NCBI RefSeq assembly: GCF_001420605.1 | Contig: NZ_LJIZ01000018.1 | Coordinates: 60,179-124,178 of the forward strand | Direction of reading: 5' to 3' | Origin: Bacillus sp. FJAT-25509 | Lineage (GTDB): Bacteria; Bacillota; Bacilli; Bacillales; Bacillaceae_G | DNA length: 64,000 nucleotides | Shown: piece by piece, positions 11,959 to 20,761 of the stretch | Numbering within the stretch: the stretch's first letter is position 1 | Layout: each line of letters starts with the position of its first letter | Notes under the pieces: model-generated | Seen by the model: only the letters and a program-made list of their open reading frames with translations | The model's database searches: none | Told to the model about the DNA's origin: nothing | Position numbers and translations under genes: made by a program

Positions 11959-12432
11959 TTAAACTAAGCTGTATTCATACAAAATACGTTGTATTTGTTT
12001 TAAATGAAGATGAACATGTGAAATAAAAGATTTAATTATGTCTTCAACTGTAACGATTGCATTTTGAGGGTTTATTCCGCTTTTCTTCCAATCATCACTT
12101 GTTAGTCTTTTAAGCAATTGACTATTGTAATATAAAATAATGCGATATGTTTCTAGTACGTCTGCAATATTTCCATCGTTTGCATATTGCCCTGCAATCC
12201 ATTTATCTTGATTAAAAGCAGGTAATTGAACACTTGATCCAGCTAAAACTTCCCTTAGTCGAAAGTTCACTACAAATGCATGATCTAATAAATGAGTTAA
12301 CACTTCTACAATACTCCACGATCTTTCATTTTTCTTCCAATGCAGTTTCTCTTTTGGAAGATTGAAAGTTTTTTGCGACAGTAAATCATAAAGTTGATTA
12401 AATTCACTTAATTCAATTGATAAAGTACTCAT
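11959..12432 (-). CDS. DinB-family protein in the sulfur operon
   Basis: 157-aa four-helix DinB/YfiT-type protein. It has the N-terminal W..VEVLTHLLDH motif with candidate metal-ligand His near residue 47-50. The C-terminal SHVHLHLKQIQRIL motif supplies the second and third His ligands. The DinB superfamily includes metal-dependent thiol transferases such as bacillithiol S-transferases. In an operon for S-modified cysteine salvage, a role in transferring or isomerising a thiol adduct is plausible, but this is inference. It is not a standard member of the B. subtilis ytm or yxe operons. Confidence 0.75.
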   Translation of the reverse strand: MSTLSIELSEFNQLYDLLSQKTFNLPKEKLHWKKNERSWSIVEVLTHLLDHAFVVNFRLREVLAGSSVQLPAFNQDKWIAGQYANDGNIADVLETYRIILYYNSQLLKRLTSDDWKKSGINPQNAIVTVEDIIKSFISHVHLHLKQIQRILYEYSLV

Positions 12433-12442
12433 CTATTTCCTC

Positions 12443-13609
12443 CTATATTTTGACTACACTTTTTGAAAGTTCATTCAGTATCGTGATAGAAAAATCTGTA
12501 AAAAATCGAATACTTAGCGGGATTGCTTTCTCATCTAGATCAAATTTAGGATGATGCCACTCATATTTTCCTGAAGTTCCAAAAAATACGAATAAACCTG
12601 GAATCTCTTCTAAATAAAAGGAAAAATCTTCACTTGCTGCAGATACAGACGGTTCAATTACACGTAAGTATTGTTTAGTTGCTACATCTCTTGCAATTCC
12701 GGCAAATTTTTCATCATTAACAACAGGAGGTGGACCAGGATTCCAAATTGTATGAACATCCGTTCTAAAAGCATCACCAACAGACTTACTTATTTCATTT
12801 AATCGATTTTGAATGGTCTCTCTGACTTCCTTCTTAAAAGTACGAACCGTTCCACTAAAAACCGCTTTGTCAGCGATCACATTCGATGCTTTCCCACTAT
12901 TGAATTTTGTTACACTTACAACTCCATTTTCAAGTGGACTAATATTACGGCTCACAATCGATTGAAGTGACGTAACAATATGTGATGCAGTAAGGATTGA
13001 ATCAAGCCCTGCTTCCGGTACCGCTGCATGGCTCGATTTCCCATTTATTTCAACAGTAAATCCGTCAGCAGCTGCCATTAAAGGACCTGATTTTATCCCA
13101 ATGGTTCCAACTGTTAAATCAGGTTTATTATGCATACCAACAATCACTTTTGTATCTTTTAGTACATTTGTTTTAATAATTTCTAATGCACCTTTACCAA
13201 TTTCTTCTGCGGGTTGAAAAATGATTTGTATTTTCCCGGGTAACTCATTTTCTATTTGCTTTAATAAAATAGCTGTACCTAAAATTGCAACTGTATGAAA
13301 ATCATGTCCACAAGCGTGCATCTTATTTGGATTTTTTGATGAAAAAGGTAATCCTGTTTCCTCCTGAATTGGAAGTGCATCAATGTCTGCCCTAATTGCG
13401 ATGGTAGGACCTTTTCGATCATCACCGATTTCTGCAACAAGACCTGTTTTTAAAGGTAAAGACAGGATTCGTATGTTATACTCTGTTAAAAGTTGAACAA
13501 GTGTGGCTGTTGTTTCATATTCTTCAAACGCTAACTCTGGAATTGAATGTAAACTCCTTCTTATTTGAATTAGCTTTTCAAGTAGCGCTTCAGATAGTTC
13601 AAATTTCAT
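12443..13609 (-). CDS. M20-family amidohydrolase (YtnL/YxeP-like deacylase)
   Basis: Zinc-dependent peptidase/aminoacylase of 388 aa. The start at ATG 13609 has AGGAG nine bases upstream. Motifs are ADIDALPIQEETGLPF, HACGHDFHTVAILG (metal ligands), PAEEIGKGALEII with the catalytic Glu pair, and VGMHNKPD. The C-terminal lid/dimerisation domain shows GKSSHAAVPEAGLDSI. In the B. subtilis salvage operons the M20 enzyme removes the acetyl group in the last step to release cysteine. The same role is inferred here from the adjoining acetyltransferase and monooxygenases. Confidence 0.87.
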   Translation of the reverse strand: MKFELSEALLEKLIQIRRSLHSIPELAFEEYETTATLVQLLTEYNIRILSLPLKTGLVAEIGDDRKGPTIAIRADIDALPIQEETGLPFSSKNPNKMHACGHDFHTVAILGTAILLKQIENELPGKIQIIFQPAEEIGKGALEIIKTNVLKDTKVIVGMHNKPDLTVGTIGIKSGPLMAAADGFTVEINGKSSHAAVPEAGLDSILTASHIVTSLQSIVSRNISPLENGVVSVTKFNSGKASNVIADKAVFSGTVRTFKKEVRETIQNRLNEISKSVGDAFRTDVHTIWNPGPPPVVNDEKFAGIARDVATKQYLRVIEPSVSAASEDFSFYLEEIPGLFVFFGTSGKYEWHHPKFDLDEKAIPLSIRFFTDFSITILNELSKSVVKI

Positions 13610-13634
13610 GGTTTTCAACTCCTAAACTGTTAAG

Positions 13635-14645
13635 TCAAACCGTTATTTCTGTAAAAGCCTCTTTAATTAATTGCAGCGAACGAACTCTCCGTTCAAAATT
13701 TGGAATTAATGATGTGAAAATAAATTCATCAATACCGTATTCTTTTTGATATTCAAAAACTCTTTTTTGAAAAGTTTCTTTTGTTCCCTTAAGAACGTCT
13801 GCCTCTTTAACTTCTGTAGTATAGGTTTGGCCAGCTTGTTTTGCGTAAATTTCTGCTTGCTCAAGCGTGCCGACATTTACAATTTGCCCATTCCCTAATG
13901 TAACTCGCACAGTTTGTAATTGATCGGATAATTTTAGTGCTTCCTCTTCGGTTTCAGTCACAATCGTAGACAAGGCTAAAATAAACTTTGGTTTTCGACC
14001 ACTTTGATGATTAAAGGAATTATTATAAGCAACGATCGCTTCTTTTGCTGCCACTGGGTCATTATTTATGAATAATGCAAATGCATATGGATAGCCCTTT
14101 TTAGCTGCAAATTTTGCACTTGATACACTCGTTCCTAATAAAAATAGCGGAACTCTAATCTGTGGTAATGGTGAAGCTTGTAAAGAGTCAAACGAACTTA
14201 CTTCTGATGCATCCTGATATAAAAAATTTTCTAGTTCATCAATTTTCTCTTCAAGAGATTGAGGTTCTTTCAAGTTTTTTTGGAGCTCTTGGCTAGATTT
14301 TGGAAATCCGCCCGGTGCTCTTCCTATGCCAAGCTCTACTCTATTTGGTGACAAATTAGCTAATACATTGAAGTTTTCTGCTACTTTATACGGACTATAA
14401 TGCTGTAACATTACCCCACCTGAACCAACAGAAATCCGTTCAGTTTTAGCAAGAATATGTGAAACAAGCACTTCTGGAGATGACCCAGCAATTCCTTGTG
14501 AATTGTGGTGCTCTGATACCCAAAATCGATTAAATCCTAATCTTTCAGCTTCTTTTGCTAGATTTATAGTGTTTATAAGTACTTCATTTGCAGTTTGACC
14601 AGGAAAAATAATACTTTGATCTAAGAATCCATATTTAAGTCCCAT
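13635..14645 (-). CDS. LLM-class flavin monooxygenase (YtmO/CmoO-like)
   Basis: Bacterial luciferase-like protein of 336 aa. The motifs NLAKEAERLGFNRFWVSEHH, GSGGVMLQHYSPYKVAENF and ELGIGRAPGG belong to the MsnO8/YtmO-type LLM subfamily. An AAGGAGG site lies ahead of the ATG. It differs from the second monooxygenase at 10067-11395, so the operon holds two flavin monooxygenases of separate subfamilies, as does B. subtilis ytmO/ytnJ. It likely draws reduced FMN from the reductase encoded first in the operon. Confidence 0.85.
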   Translation of the reverse strand: MGLKYGFLDQSIIFPGQTANEVLINTINLAKEAERLGFNRFWVSEHHNSQGIAGSSPEVLVSHILAKTERISVGSGGVMLQHYSPYKVAENFNVLANLSPNRVELGIGRAPGGFPKSSQELQKNLKEPQSLEEKIDELENFLYQDASEVSSFDSLQASPLPQIRVPLFLLGTSVSSAKFAAKKGYPYAFALFINNDPVAAKEAIVAYNNSFNHQSGRKPKFILALSTIVTETEEEALKLSDQLQTVRVTLGNGQIVNVGTLEQAEIYAKQAGQTYTTEVKEADVLKGTKETFQKRVFEYQKEYGIDEFIFTSLIPNFERRVRSLQLIKEAFTEITV

Positions 14646-14663
14646 ATTCTTTCCTCCATTTTT

Positions 14664-15416
14664 TTAAATATAGTACATGTCTTCCTCTGAAAATCGTTTT
14701 AAAAACTGAATTGTTCTTTCTTCTTTAGGTGATTGAAAGATAGCCTTGGGATTCCCTTCTTCAACAATTATGCCGCCGTCCATAAACACAACATGATTAG
14801 CAACATCCCTAGCAAATGCCATTTCATGTGTGACGATAATCATTGTAATTCCTTCTTTTGCTATTTTTCGTATAATTGCTAGTACTTCACCTACTAATTC
14901 AGGGTCTAAAGCAGAGGTTGGTTCGTCGAATAAAATGACCTCTGGATTTAAAGCAAGCGCCCGAGCAATTCCTACTCTTTGCTGCTGTCCGCCGGATAAC
15001 TGTAGAGGGTAAGAATCTAACTTGTTTCCTAAGCCTACTTTCTCAAGTAATTCAGCGCTTTTTTTGTATGCTGCTTCCTTAGACCATTTTTTAGCTACTA
15101 TTAATCCTTCCATTACATTTTCAACAACTGTTTTATTTTTAAATAAATTAAATTGTTGAAATACCATAGCTGTTTTCTGGCGCAATGAAAGAATTTCGGT
15201 CTTTGAAGCTTGACTAAAATCTACTTTAAAATCGTCTATTGTAATTTTTCCTTTATTTGGTTTCTCTAAATAATTTATACAACGAAGTAAAGTTGTTTTT
15301 CCTGATCCACTAGGACCTAGAATTGCGACGACTTCTCCTTTATTAACTGTTAAATCTATACCTTTTAACACATGATTTTTTCCAAAGGACTTTGTTACAT
15401 TCGTTAAAGTAATCAT
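14664..15416 (-). CDS. Polar amino acid ABC transporter, ATP-binding protein (TcyN-like)
   Basis: The 250-aa ATPase has Walker [19 protein letters not shown], signature [17 protein letters not shown], Walker [21 protein letters not shown] and the switch His in IVTHEM. This is the polar-amino-acid uptake class (GlnQ/TcyN). It overlaps the preceding permease gene by four bases. Together with two permeases and a binding protein it forms one importer, probably for cystine or S-modified cysteine derivatives judging by the operon. Confidence 0.93.
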   Translation of the reverse strand: MITLTNVTKSFGKNHVLKGIDLTVNKGEVVAILGPSGSGKTTLLRCINYLEKPNKGKITIDDFKVDFSQASKTEILSLRQKTAMVFQQFNLFKNKTVVENVMEGLIVAKKWSKEAAYKKSAELLEKVGLGNKLDSYPLQLSGGQQQRVGIARALALNPEVILFDEPTSALDPELVGEVLAIIRKIAKEGITMIIVTHEMAFARDVANHVVFMDGGIIVEEGNPKAIFQSPKEERTIQFLKRFSEEDMYYI

Positions 15417-16123
15417 TTCACTCCCCCTCGACTAAAGACGCTAAATCTCTTCTCTAATAAACTTGTCATTCTTTCAATGACTAATGTAATTCCCCAGAAA
15501 ATTAGTGCAGCTGCAATATATGCCTCAAAAAACTTCCAATTTGTAGAAGCTACAATTTGTGCCTTTGCGTTTATATCTACAACAGAAACAATAAAGGCCA
15601 AAGTTGATCCATGCAGCATTCCAATAAATGTATTTGATAAATTTGGTAAACTTACAGCGAAGGCTTGTGGAAATACAATTCTTTTTAGTGCTTGTGTTGT
15701 TGTCATACCAACTGAATAAGCAGCTTCAATTTGTCCTCGATTGATATTGGTAATTCCAGCTCTAACCACTTCAGATAAATACGCACCTGCTGTAATAGAA
15801 AAGGAAATAATTGCAAAAGCTGTCATAGGAATTGATGATGAATTAAAAGCAAAATGATAATGTTTAGCAAGTGAATCTAATAGCATTGAGATTGAATAAT
15901 AAATAATTAACAAGTGTGTAATCATCGGCGTTCCTCGAATAATCGTAACGTAACTAGATGCTGCCTGACTCAATATTGGAACCTTATAAATACGAACAAT
16001 AGCCGTAAAAGTTCCTATCACAAACCCAATAAGTACTGACAAAATAGTTATAAAAAGTGTAGTTGGAATTGCAGGTAGTATTTGTATAAATGCCTCCCAA
16101 ATAAATGAGAAATCTAGTTTCAT
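15413..16123 (-). CDS. Amino acid ABC transporter permease (TcyM-like)
   Basis: His/Glu/Gln/Arg-type ABC permease of 236 aa with about five transmembrane helices. The EAA loop is seen as [20 protein letters not shown] (about 138-157), where the ATPase docks. [15 protein letters not shown] is also typical. It overlaps both flanking genes by four bases, indicating tight translational coupling. It pairs with the paralogous permease upstream as a heterodimer. Confidence 0.92.
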   Translation of the reverse strand: MKLDFSFIWEAFIQILPAIPTTLFITILSVLIGFVIGTFTAIVRIYKVPILSQAASSYVTIIRGTPMITHLLIIYYSISMLLDSLAKHYHFAFNSSSIPMTAFAIISFSITAGAYLSEVVRAGITNINRGQIEAAYSVGMTTTQALKRIVFPQAFAVSLPNLSNTFIGMLHGSTLAFIVSVVDINAKAQIVASTNWKFFEAYIAAALIFWGITLVIERMTSLLEKRFSVFSRGGVK

Positions 16124-16902
16124 AATCTCGTACCTTCTTTCACAACAACGACATCGCGATTCATTTTTCCAAATAAGTTACGGATTTTAAAAGTTTTTTC
16201 TTTCTTTTCAACACTTGTTCTTTCATATTTTCCAAACCGGTTTTCTAATAAGATAAATCCTTTTTCAAGAAAGACACTTAAAATAAAATAAACGAGAGCA
16301 AGTGCAAGATAGGATTCAATAAAATGACGATTTAGTAAACCTAATGTTTGTGATTGCCCTGTTAACTCCATTACCCCTAGAGTAAATGCTAATGATGTAT
16401 CTTTTAGTGTTCCTATTAATAAGTTTCCTAAAATCGGGATCCATATAGCGAATGCTTGTGGTGCTATGATTCTCTTAAAGGCCTGATATCCATCCATTCC
16501 AACAGAATAAGCCGCTTCAATTTGCCCTCTATCTACAGCACTAACTGATGCACGAATACCTTCTGAAATAAAGGCTGCACTGTGTAATCCGTATGTTAAA
16601 ATGACAAAATATAAAACATCAATTCTACTAACATCTACTTCTACTAGCTTTAATAACTCAGGTACGCCATAATAAATTAAAAATAATTGAATTAAAATTG
16701 GAGTTCCTCTAAAAAACGAAACATATATTTGCGAGATTCTTTGAAAAATTGGTACCTTATACATTCTAGGTAAGGCTATAAGTAAGCCAACACCTAACCC
16801 TACTAAAATAGAACTCCCTACAATGATTAACGAAATCTTTATAAAAGGTAGTAATTTAATAAAATATTCGAAGATTAATCCAGCTTTAAAATCAGCACCC
16901 AT
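16120..16902 (-). CDS. Amino acid ABC transporter permease (TcyL-like)
   Basis: The 260-aa permease of the same class shows FFRGTPILIQLFLIYYG and the EAA loop [18 protein letters not shown]. About five membrane helices are predicted. The last 35 residues form a charged cytoplasmic tail (TSVEKKEKTFKIRNL), longer than in its partner. It overlaps the next permease by four bases. Confidence 0.92.
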   Translation of the reverse strand: MGADFKAGLIFEYFIKLLPFIKISLIIVGSSILVGLGVGLLIALPRMYKVPIFQRISQIYVSFFRGTPILIQLFLIYYGVPELLKLVEVDVSRIDVLYFVILTYGLHSAAFISEGIRASVSAVDRGQIEAAYSVGMDGYQAFKRIIAPQAFAIWIPILGNLLIGTLKDTSLAFTLGVMELTGQSQTLGLLNRHFIESYLALALVYFILSVFLEKGFILLENRFGKYERTSVEKKEKTFKIRNLFGKMNRDVVVVKEGTRL

Positions 16903-16927
16903 TCCTTCTCACCCTTTGGTTTTAGCT

Positions 16928-17743
16928 TTAATTTTCTGTAAAATCAGCACCTAACCACTTTTTGCTTAAGTTAGCAAGTGTTCCGTCAGCTTTTATTTTT
17001 AATAGTGCTTCGTCAATTGCGCCTGCTAATTTTTGATCTTTTGCATCATTTTTTCTAAAGGCAAATAATACATCAGCCTCAGTCAATGCTGGCCCTACTG
17101 TTTTCAACTCACCTTTTGGGTCAATCAAAGATAAGGTAAAATCTGCAGCAACTGTAGCATCTACACGGCCTGAAGTAATTTGTTGTACAGTATCATTTGC
17201 TCCACCATTCTGATAAACAATTTTAATTGCGTTATTATGCTCTTTATTATAATTTTCAAGAATTTGTGCTTCTGCACTTGTAGCGGATGTTAATACCTTT
17301 TTGCCTTTTAAGTCGTCAATTGATTGAATTGAATTATTACCTTTTGCAACAACGATTTTATTTTTCCAATGCGCATAAGCTTCTTTGTTAAATAAATACT
17401 TCTCTTCCCTCTCTGGATTTTTTTCAATTTCATGAGCAACAAAATCTATTTTCTTAGTTTCTAGACTTAACAATAAGCTCGAAAATTCATATGTTTTTAA
17501 ATCAAACTTGTATTCTGGCAATCTTTTATCAATTTCTTTTACAAGTTCAACATCAAAGCCAGTTAGATTTCCATCCTTATCGATAAAGCACACATTTGGA
17601 AATTGTGTACCAGTACCTACAACAATTCTTTGAACTTTTGAACTAGTAGCTGTTGCTGCCTCTTTATCTTTATTTTTTAAAGCAAATGTAATAATTAAAA
17701 CTACGACTGCCAAGGATACAAGTGTAATCACAAACTTTTTCAT
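16928..17743 (-). CDS. ABC transporter substrate-binding protein (TcyJ/K-like), membrane anchored
   Basis: Periplasmic-binding-protein-type SBP of 271 aa. The start at ATG 17743 (MKKFVITLVSLAVVV) has GAGG eight bases upstream; an in-frame ATG at 17794 lies inside the upstream gene. The signature GFDVELVKEIDKRLPEYKFD and the C-terminal SKKWLGADFTEN are typical of family 3 SBPs. The N-terminal hydrophobic helix (about 4-22) lacks any cysteine, so there is no lipobox. The protein is then either held by an uncleaved helix or released, unlike the usual Gram-positive lipoprotein SBP. Confidence 0.88.
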   Translation of the reverse strand: MKKFVITLVSLAVVVLIITFALKNKDKEAATATSSKVQRIVVGTGTQFPNVCFIDKDGNLTGFDVELVKEIDKRLPEYKFDLKTYEFSSLLLSLETKKIDFVAHEIEKNPEREEKYLFNKEAYAHWKNKIVVAKGNNSIQSIDDLKGKKVLTSATSAEAQILENYNKEHNNAIKIVYQNGGANDTVQQITSGRVDATVAADFTLSLIDPKGELKTVGPALTEADVLFAFRKNDAKDQKLAGAIDEALLKIKADGTLANLSKKWLGADFTEN

Positions 17744-17772
17744 TCTCAATTCCTCATTTCTGAATAATTTTT

Positions 17773-18318
17773 TTAGGGTCTTACTGCTAGCCAAATTAAC
17801 TCTTCTGATAATTCTTCAGTTGCTTTATTTAATCTCTCTGTTAATTCATTAGATAATGAAAAATGATTTTGATAATCTCTTATTACCCAATCATCAATTG
17901 CATAAACACCAGTAACAAAATGATTTCCCCCAAGAACAGAGAGAACTGGTTTTAATGCATATTCTAAACTGAGTAAATGGACAATTGTTCCACCGATGAA
18001 GATAGGAAGGACAACTTTATTTTTCAAGCCATTCTGAGGAATTAAGTCTAAAAATATTTTTAATAAACCTGAATAGGAGGCCTTATAGACTGGTCCTGCA
18101 ATAACAACACCGATCGAATTCTCAATTTTATTAAGGGCTTCTTTAATTTCTTCATTATTAAAATCGCTCTTAATTAAAGCTTCCGTTGGCAAATCCCCAA
18201 TATTTACTTGGCATACTTTAATACCTTCATTAGTCCACTTTTCTTTTACAAATTGGAGTATGCCATTCAATCTTGAGTTTGGTGATGAGCTAGCAGAGAT
18301 AATGACAATATCCTTCAA
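17773..18318 (-). CDS. NADPH-dependent FMN reductase
   Basis: Flavodoxin-like reductase of 181 aa. The start is read as TTG at 18318, which has AAGGAGG eight bases upstream; an ATG at 18345 has no site. The sequence opens KDIVIISASSSPNSRLNGIL, the phosphate-binding loop of SsuE-like reductases, and has VVIAGPVYKASYSGLLKIFLD in the flavin-binding middle. Such reductases hand reduced FMN to two-component monooxygenases, and two of these are encoded downstream. It is the first gene of the operon. Confidence 0.87.
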   Translation of the reverse strand: MKDIVIISASSSPNSRLNGILQFVKEKWTNEGIKVCQVNIGDLPTEALIKSDFNNEEIKEALNKIENSIGVVIAGPVYKASYSGLLKIFLDLIPQNGLKNKVVLPIFIGGTIVHLLSLEYALKPVLSVLGGNHFVTGVYAIDDWVIRDYQNHFSLSNELTERLNKATEELSEELIWLAVRP

Positions 18319-18382
18319 CGTGTTACCCTCCTTTTTAAAAACCAATATTCCTTATAGGTTAACTAGGAATTAATTGTTATAA

Positions 18383-18411
18383 ACTTTATCACTGACAGAA
18401 TATTTAGTCAA
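18383..18411 (-). promoter_or_regulatory. Sigma-A promoter of the sulfur operon
   Basis: On the minus strand TTGACT is followed after exactly 17 bases by TAAAGT, about 65 bp ahead of the reductase start. Confidence 0.65.
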
Positions 18412-18498
18412 CGTAATTTCCAATAGAACTTTTCTATCGTTTTATTAAATATTTGAATTAGCTTTATTGTTCCCTTAAGCACGATCTAGTTGATTGTC

Positions 18499-18518
18499 AA
18501 TTGAGGATACCCCCAATT
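18499..18518. promoter_or_regulatory. Imperfect palindrome, candidate LysR operator
   Basis: AATTG and CAATT arms with further internal G-C pairs (8 of 10 positions symmetric) lie between the LysR gene terminator and the operon promoter. The centre is about 100 bp upstream of the -35 box, further than usual for a LysR site, so the call is tentative. Confidence 0.35.
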
Positions 18519-18560
18519 CTTATATTTCTTTATATTTTTTTGCTTGAAATAAAAGAAAAA

Positions 18561-18584
18561 AGAGTTGGCTATTTCACCAACTCT
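18561..18584 (-). terminator. Terminator of the LysR gene
   Basis: AGAGTTGG pairs with CCAACTCT, followed on the minus strand by TTTTTTC. The stem overlaps the last codons of the regulator. Confidence 0.85.
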
Positions 18585-19507
18585 TTGCTTAATTCAACTA
18601 TTTCATTCATTAATTCTGTATATTCTCCACGATTACAGAAAATATTTGTTTGAAGAAAAATTCCCTTTGTTTCTTCAATATGTATTGGAAATAATATTCC
18701 TTCTTTAACTTCTTTTTTCACACTAATACTAGGCAAGAAAGCAATTCCAAATTGTTCTATAATAAGTTTTTTTGCCATCTCCGAACTATCAGTATGAATC
18801 CTTATATTTGGAGGGGCTTCTAGATTTTCAAATAAACGATGAATTCTAAGCCAGTCTAATGAACCGCATTCAAAGAAAATAAGATTTTCCTGAGCGATAT
18901 CTTGAATTGTGATCGATTTTTTTGAAATAAACGGATGATCTTTATAAACATAAAGCGTAATTGGATCTTCGAATAATTTAATTGATTGTAGGCTAGGGTG
19001 ACTAGTTTTCCGAACAAAACCTATATCAATTTCATTATTTAATACTTTATTAATTAATTCATCACTCTTACCTGTAATAACTTTATAATGTAAATCTTCA
19101 TTACTTACCGAAAGTTTTGGCAGAATTTCTGAAATAACATAGTTTGAAACCGAAACAGTGCACCCAATTTTCAATTCATTATTGTGGGATTTTTTTTGAT
19201 TAATGTGCATCTTCCCTTTTTCGTATATATGAACTAATTGTTGAGCATACGGTAAGAAGCGCTTACCCTCTTCTGTGATATTAACTTGTTTACCGGAACG
19301 GTGAAAAAGCTGACAATTTAATTCTCTTTCTAACGATTGAATTCTAGCTGTAACAGTTGGTTGTGACAGAAAAAGTGATTCTGCAGCTTTGTTAAAGCTA
19401 CCAAAATGAATTACATGGATAAACGCTTCTATATTTTCAATATTAATTTCTTTCACATCCTTAAATAACAGTTTAGTTATATACAATAAATATTCATTTT
19501 TATTCAA
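18569..19507 (-). CDS. LysR-family regulator of the sulfur operon (YtlI-like position)
   Basis: LysR regulator of 312 aa. Its winged HTH reads IEAFIHVIHFGSFNKAAESL, then LSQPTVTARIQSLERELNCQ (about 24-66), followed by an effector-binding domain. Nothing resembling a ribosome binding site precedes the ATG at 19507; a GTG at 19456 (codon 18) would give a more usual LysR N-terminus, so the start is uncertain. It lies immediately upstream of the operon in the same direction, with its own terminator. By position it corresponds to B. subtilis YtlI, activator of the ytmI operon; this equivalence is inferred. Confidence 0.85.
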   Translation of the reverse strand: MNKNEYLLYITKLLFKDVKEINIENIEAFIHVIHFGSFNKAAESLFLSQPTVTARIQSLERELNCQLFHRSGKQVNITEEGKRFLPYAQQLVHIYEKGKMHINQKKSHNNELKIGCTVSVSNYVISEILPKLSVSNEDLHYKVITGKSDELINKVLNNEIDIGFVRKTSHPSLQSIKLFEDPITLYVYKDHPFISKKSITIQDIAQENLIFFECGSLDWLRIHRLFENLEAPPNIRIHTDSSEMAKKLIIEQFGIAFLPSISVKKEVKEGILFPIHIEETKGIFLQTNIFCNRGEYTELMNEIVELSKELVK

Positions 19508-19728
19508 TTTGGGATTCTATCTTACTACTCATTTTTTAAAATATTATCATTAAGAAAGTCTATTAGAAAATATTTTTTTTATTTTAATCTTTACATATAC
19601 TTTGAAGCTTCATAAAAACCTTTTTTATATACTACATTCTGAATATTTTAAGTTGATTATTCATTTTTCTAAAATAAAAGGTTATTGTACAAAATTATAT
19701 ATAACTATTCAAGATGATTAAAAGAAAA

Positions 19729-19753
19729 CCCAAGTTCTTATATAGAACTCAGG
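19729..19753 (-). terminator. Terminator of the 124-aa protein gene
   Basis: On the minus strand CCTGAGTTCT pairs fully (two G-T pairs) with AGAACTTGGG around ATATA and leads into TTTTCTTTT. It lies about 100 bp past the stop at 19856. The rest of 19508-19855 is AT-rich without a recognisable gene. Confidence 0.8.
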
Positions 19754-19855
19754 CTATTAGTCGATAAATTAGTTTTTTAAAAAAATAAACGTATAAACAT
19801 AATAAGTACAAAAATAGTGGAACTCTAATTCATTAATTATTATTAAATAAAAAGG

Positions 19856-20230
19856 TTACGATAATTTAACTTTTCGAACTACTTGTATCTTGACGTGTTT
19901 AGGTATATCACCTTTAATCGTCACTTCTCCATTTGATAGAGCAATTTTTGCTCCCCATCCATTTTTAAATTTTTTAATTTTTACTCGAAGTAATCTTATT
20001 TCCACCTGACCTAATCCAGATTTGTTTTTTACTTCTAATTCTGGTGTTTTTGCATTACCGATATTATGTAGAAGTAGTTTTACTCTAATTAGAGGTTCTT
20101 CATCGCTTTTTACGATTACATATGCGTTTCCTTGTTCATCCTCTTTAAATTGATCGTAGGTTACTGAAAAGCCTTTCGTACTTAAGTAAATTTCTCCATC
20201 ATCATTTACTTTGTAAACTGGTGAAAACAT
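19856..20230 (-). CDS. Hypothetical 124-aa basic beta-rich protein
   Basis: I do not recognise this protein. The frame has a good AAGGAG site nine bases before its ATG and its own terminator, so it is very likely real. It is short, lacks a signal peptide, membrane helix or cysteine, and alternates hydrophobic and charged residues as in an all-beta fold. The C-terminal half is strongly basic (EIRLLRVKIKKFKNGWGAKI, HVKIQVVRKVKLS). It stands alone, between the LysR regulator and a long non-coding gap. Confidence 0.7.
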   Translation of the reverse strand: MFSPVYKVNDDGEIYLSTKGFSVTYDQFKEDEQGNAYVIVKSDEEPLIRVKLLLHNIGNAKTPELEVKNKSGLGQVEIRLLRVKIKKFKNGWGAKIALSNGEVTIKGDIPKHVKIQVVRKVKLS

Positions 20231-20761
20231 ATGTCTCTTCTCCTTGCCGTATATTGTTCATATGTAAATAAAGAAAACTTGTCGACTGGCCAGCCTTTAA
20301 AGGGAAGTCAGAAACGGTGCACTTATACTTTATTCCTAGAATTGGCTACTACGTCGACTACTCATCATCGCTGCCAACTTATACTTTCTTAAAGTGCAAT
20401 AAAAAATTGACGATGAAATAAATAAATTATTTTTACGTCAATTCTAATATTAGTATGGCTTAACTATTAAAAAATGTTCTTTCCAATATTTAATATGTTT
20501 AAAATATGATTCTTATTACATCAGACAGATTATTTTAGTTTATTAAAAATTAATGTAAAATGCAATTTTTAAACTCTGAAATAAATAACTAATTTTTGGA
20601 AATTCCCACTCTTAATAAAGCCATTATTTTACATTAAAACTTAGTTCTAAAACATAGAATTTAATGAATAAATATGCTATTGTTCTAATGAATTATTTAA
20701 AAATTTAAAATCGAATATTTAATCAAAATTATGAGATTAAAAAAGGAAGAAGGAACGTCAG
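20231..20761. other. Long intergenic gap with a GC-richer repeat-bearing patch
   Basis: No gene was found. The patch 20281-20400 is visibly less AT-rich than its surroundings. It contains direct repeats of GTCGACT (two) and CTTATACTTT (two), a CCTTTAAAGG palindrome, and GCACTT/AAGTGC inverted arms about 60 bp apart. A loosely similar arrangement (a CCTTTAAAAGG core, then AACG, then GTGCACTT) lies at 38168-38206. The remainder is AT-rich and must hold the promoter of the MFS gene. Confidence 0.4.
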
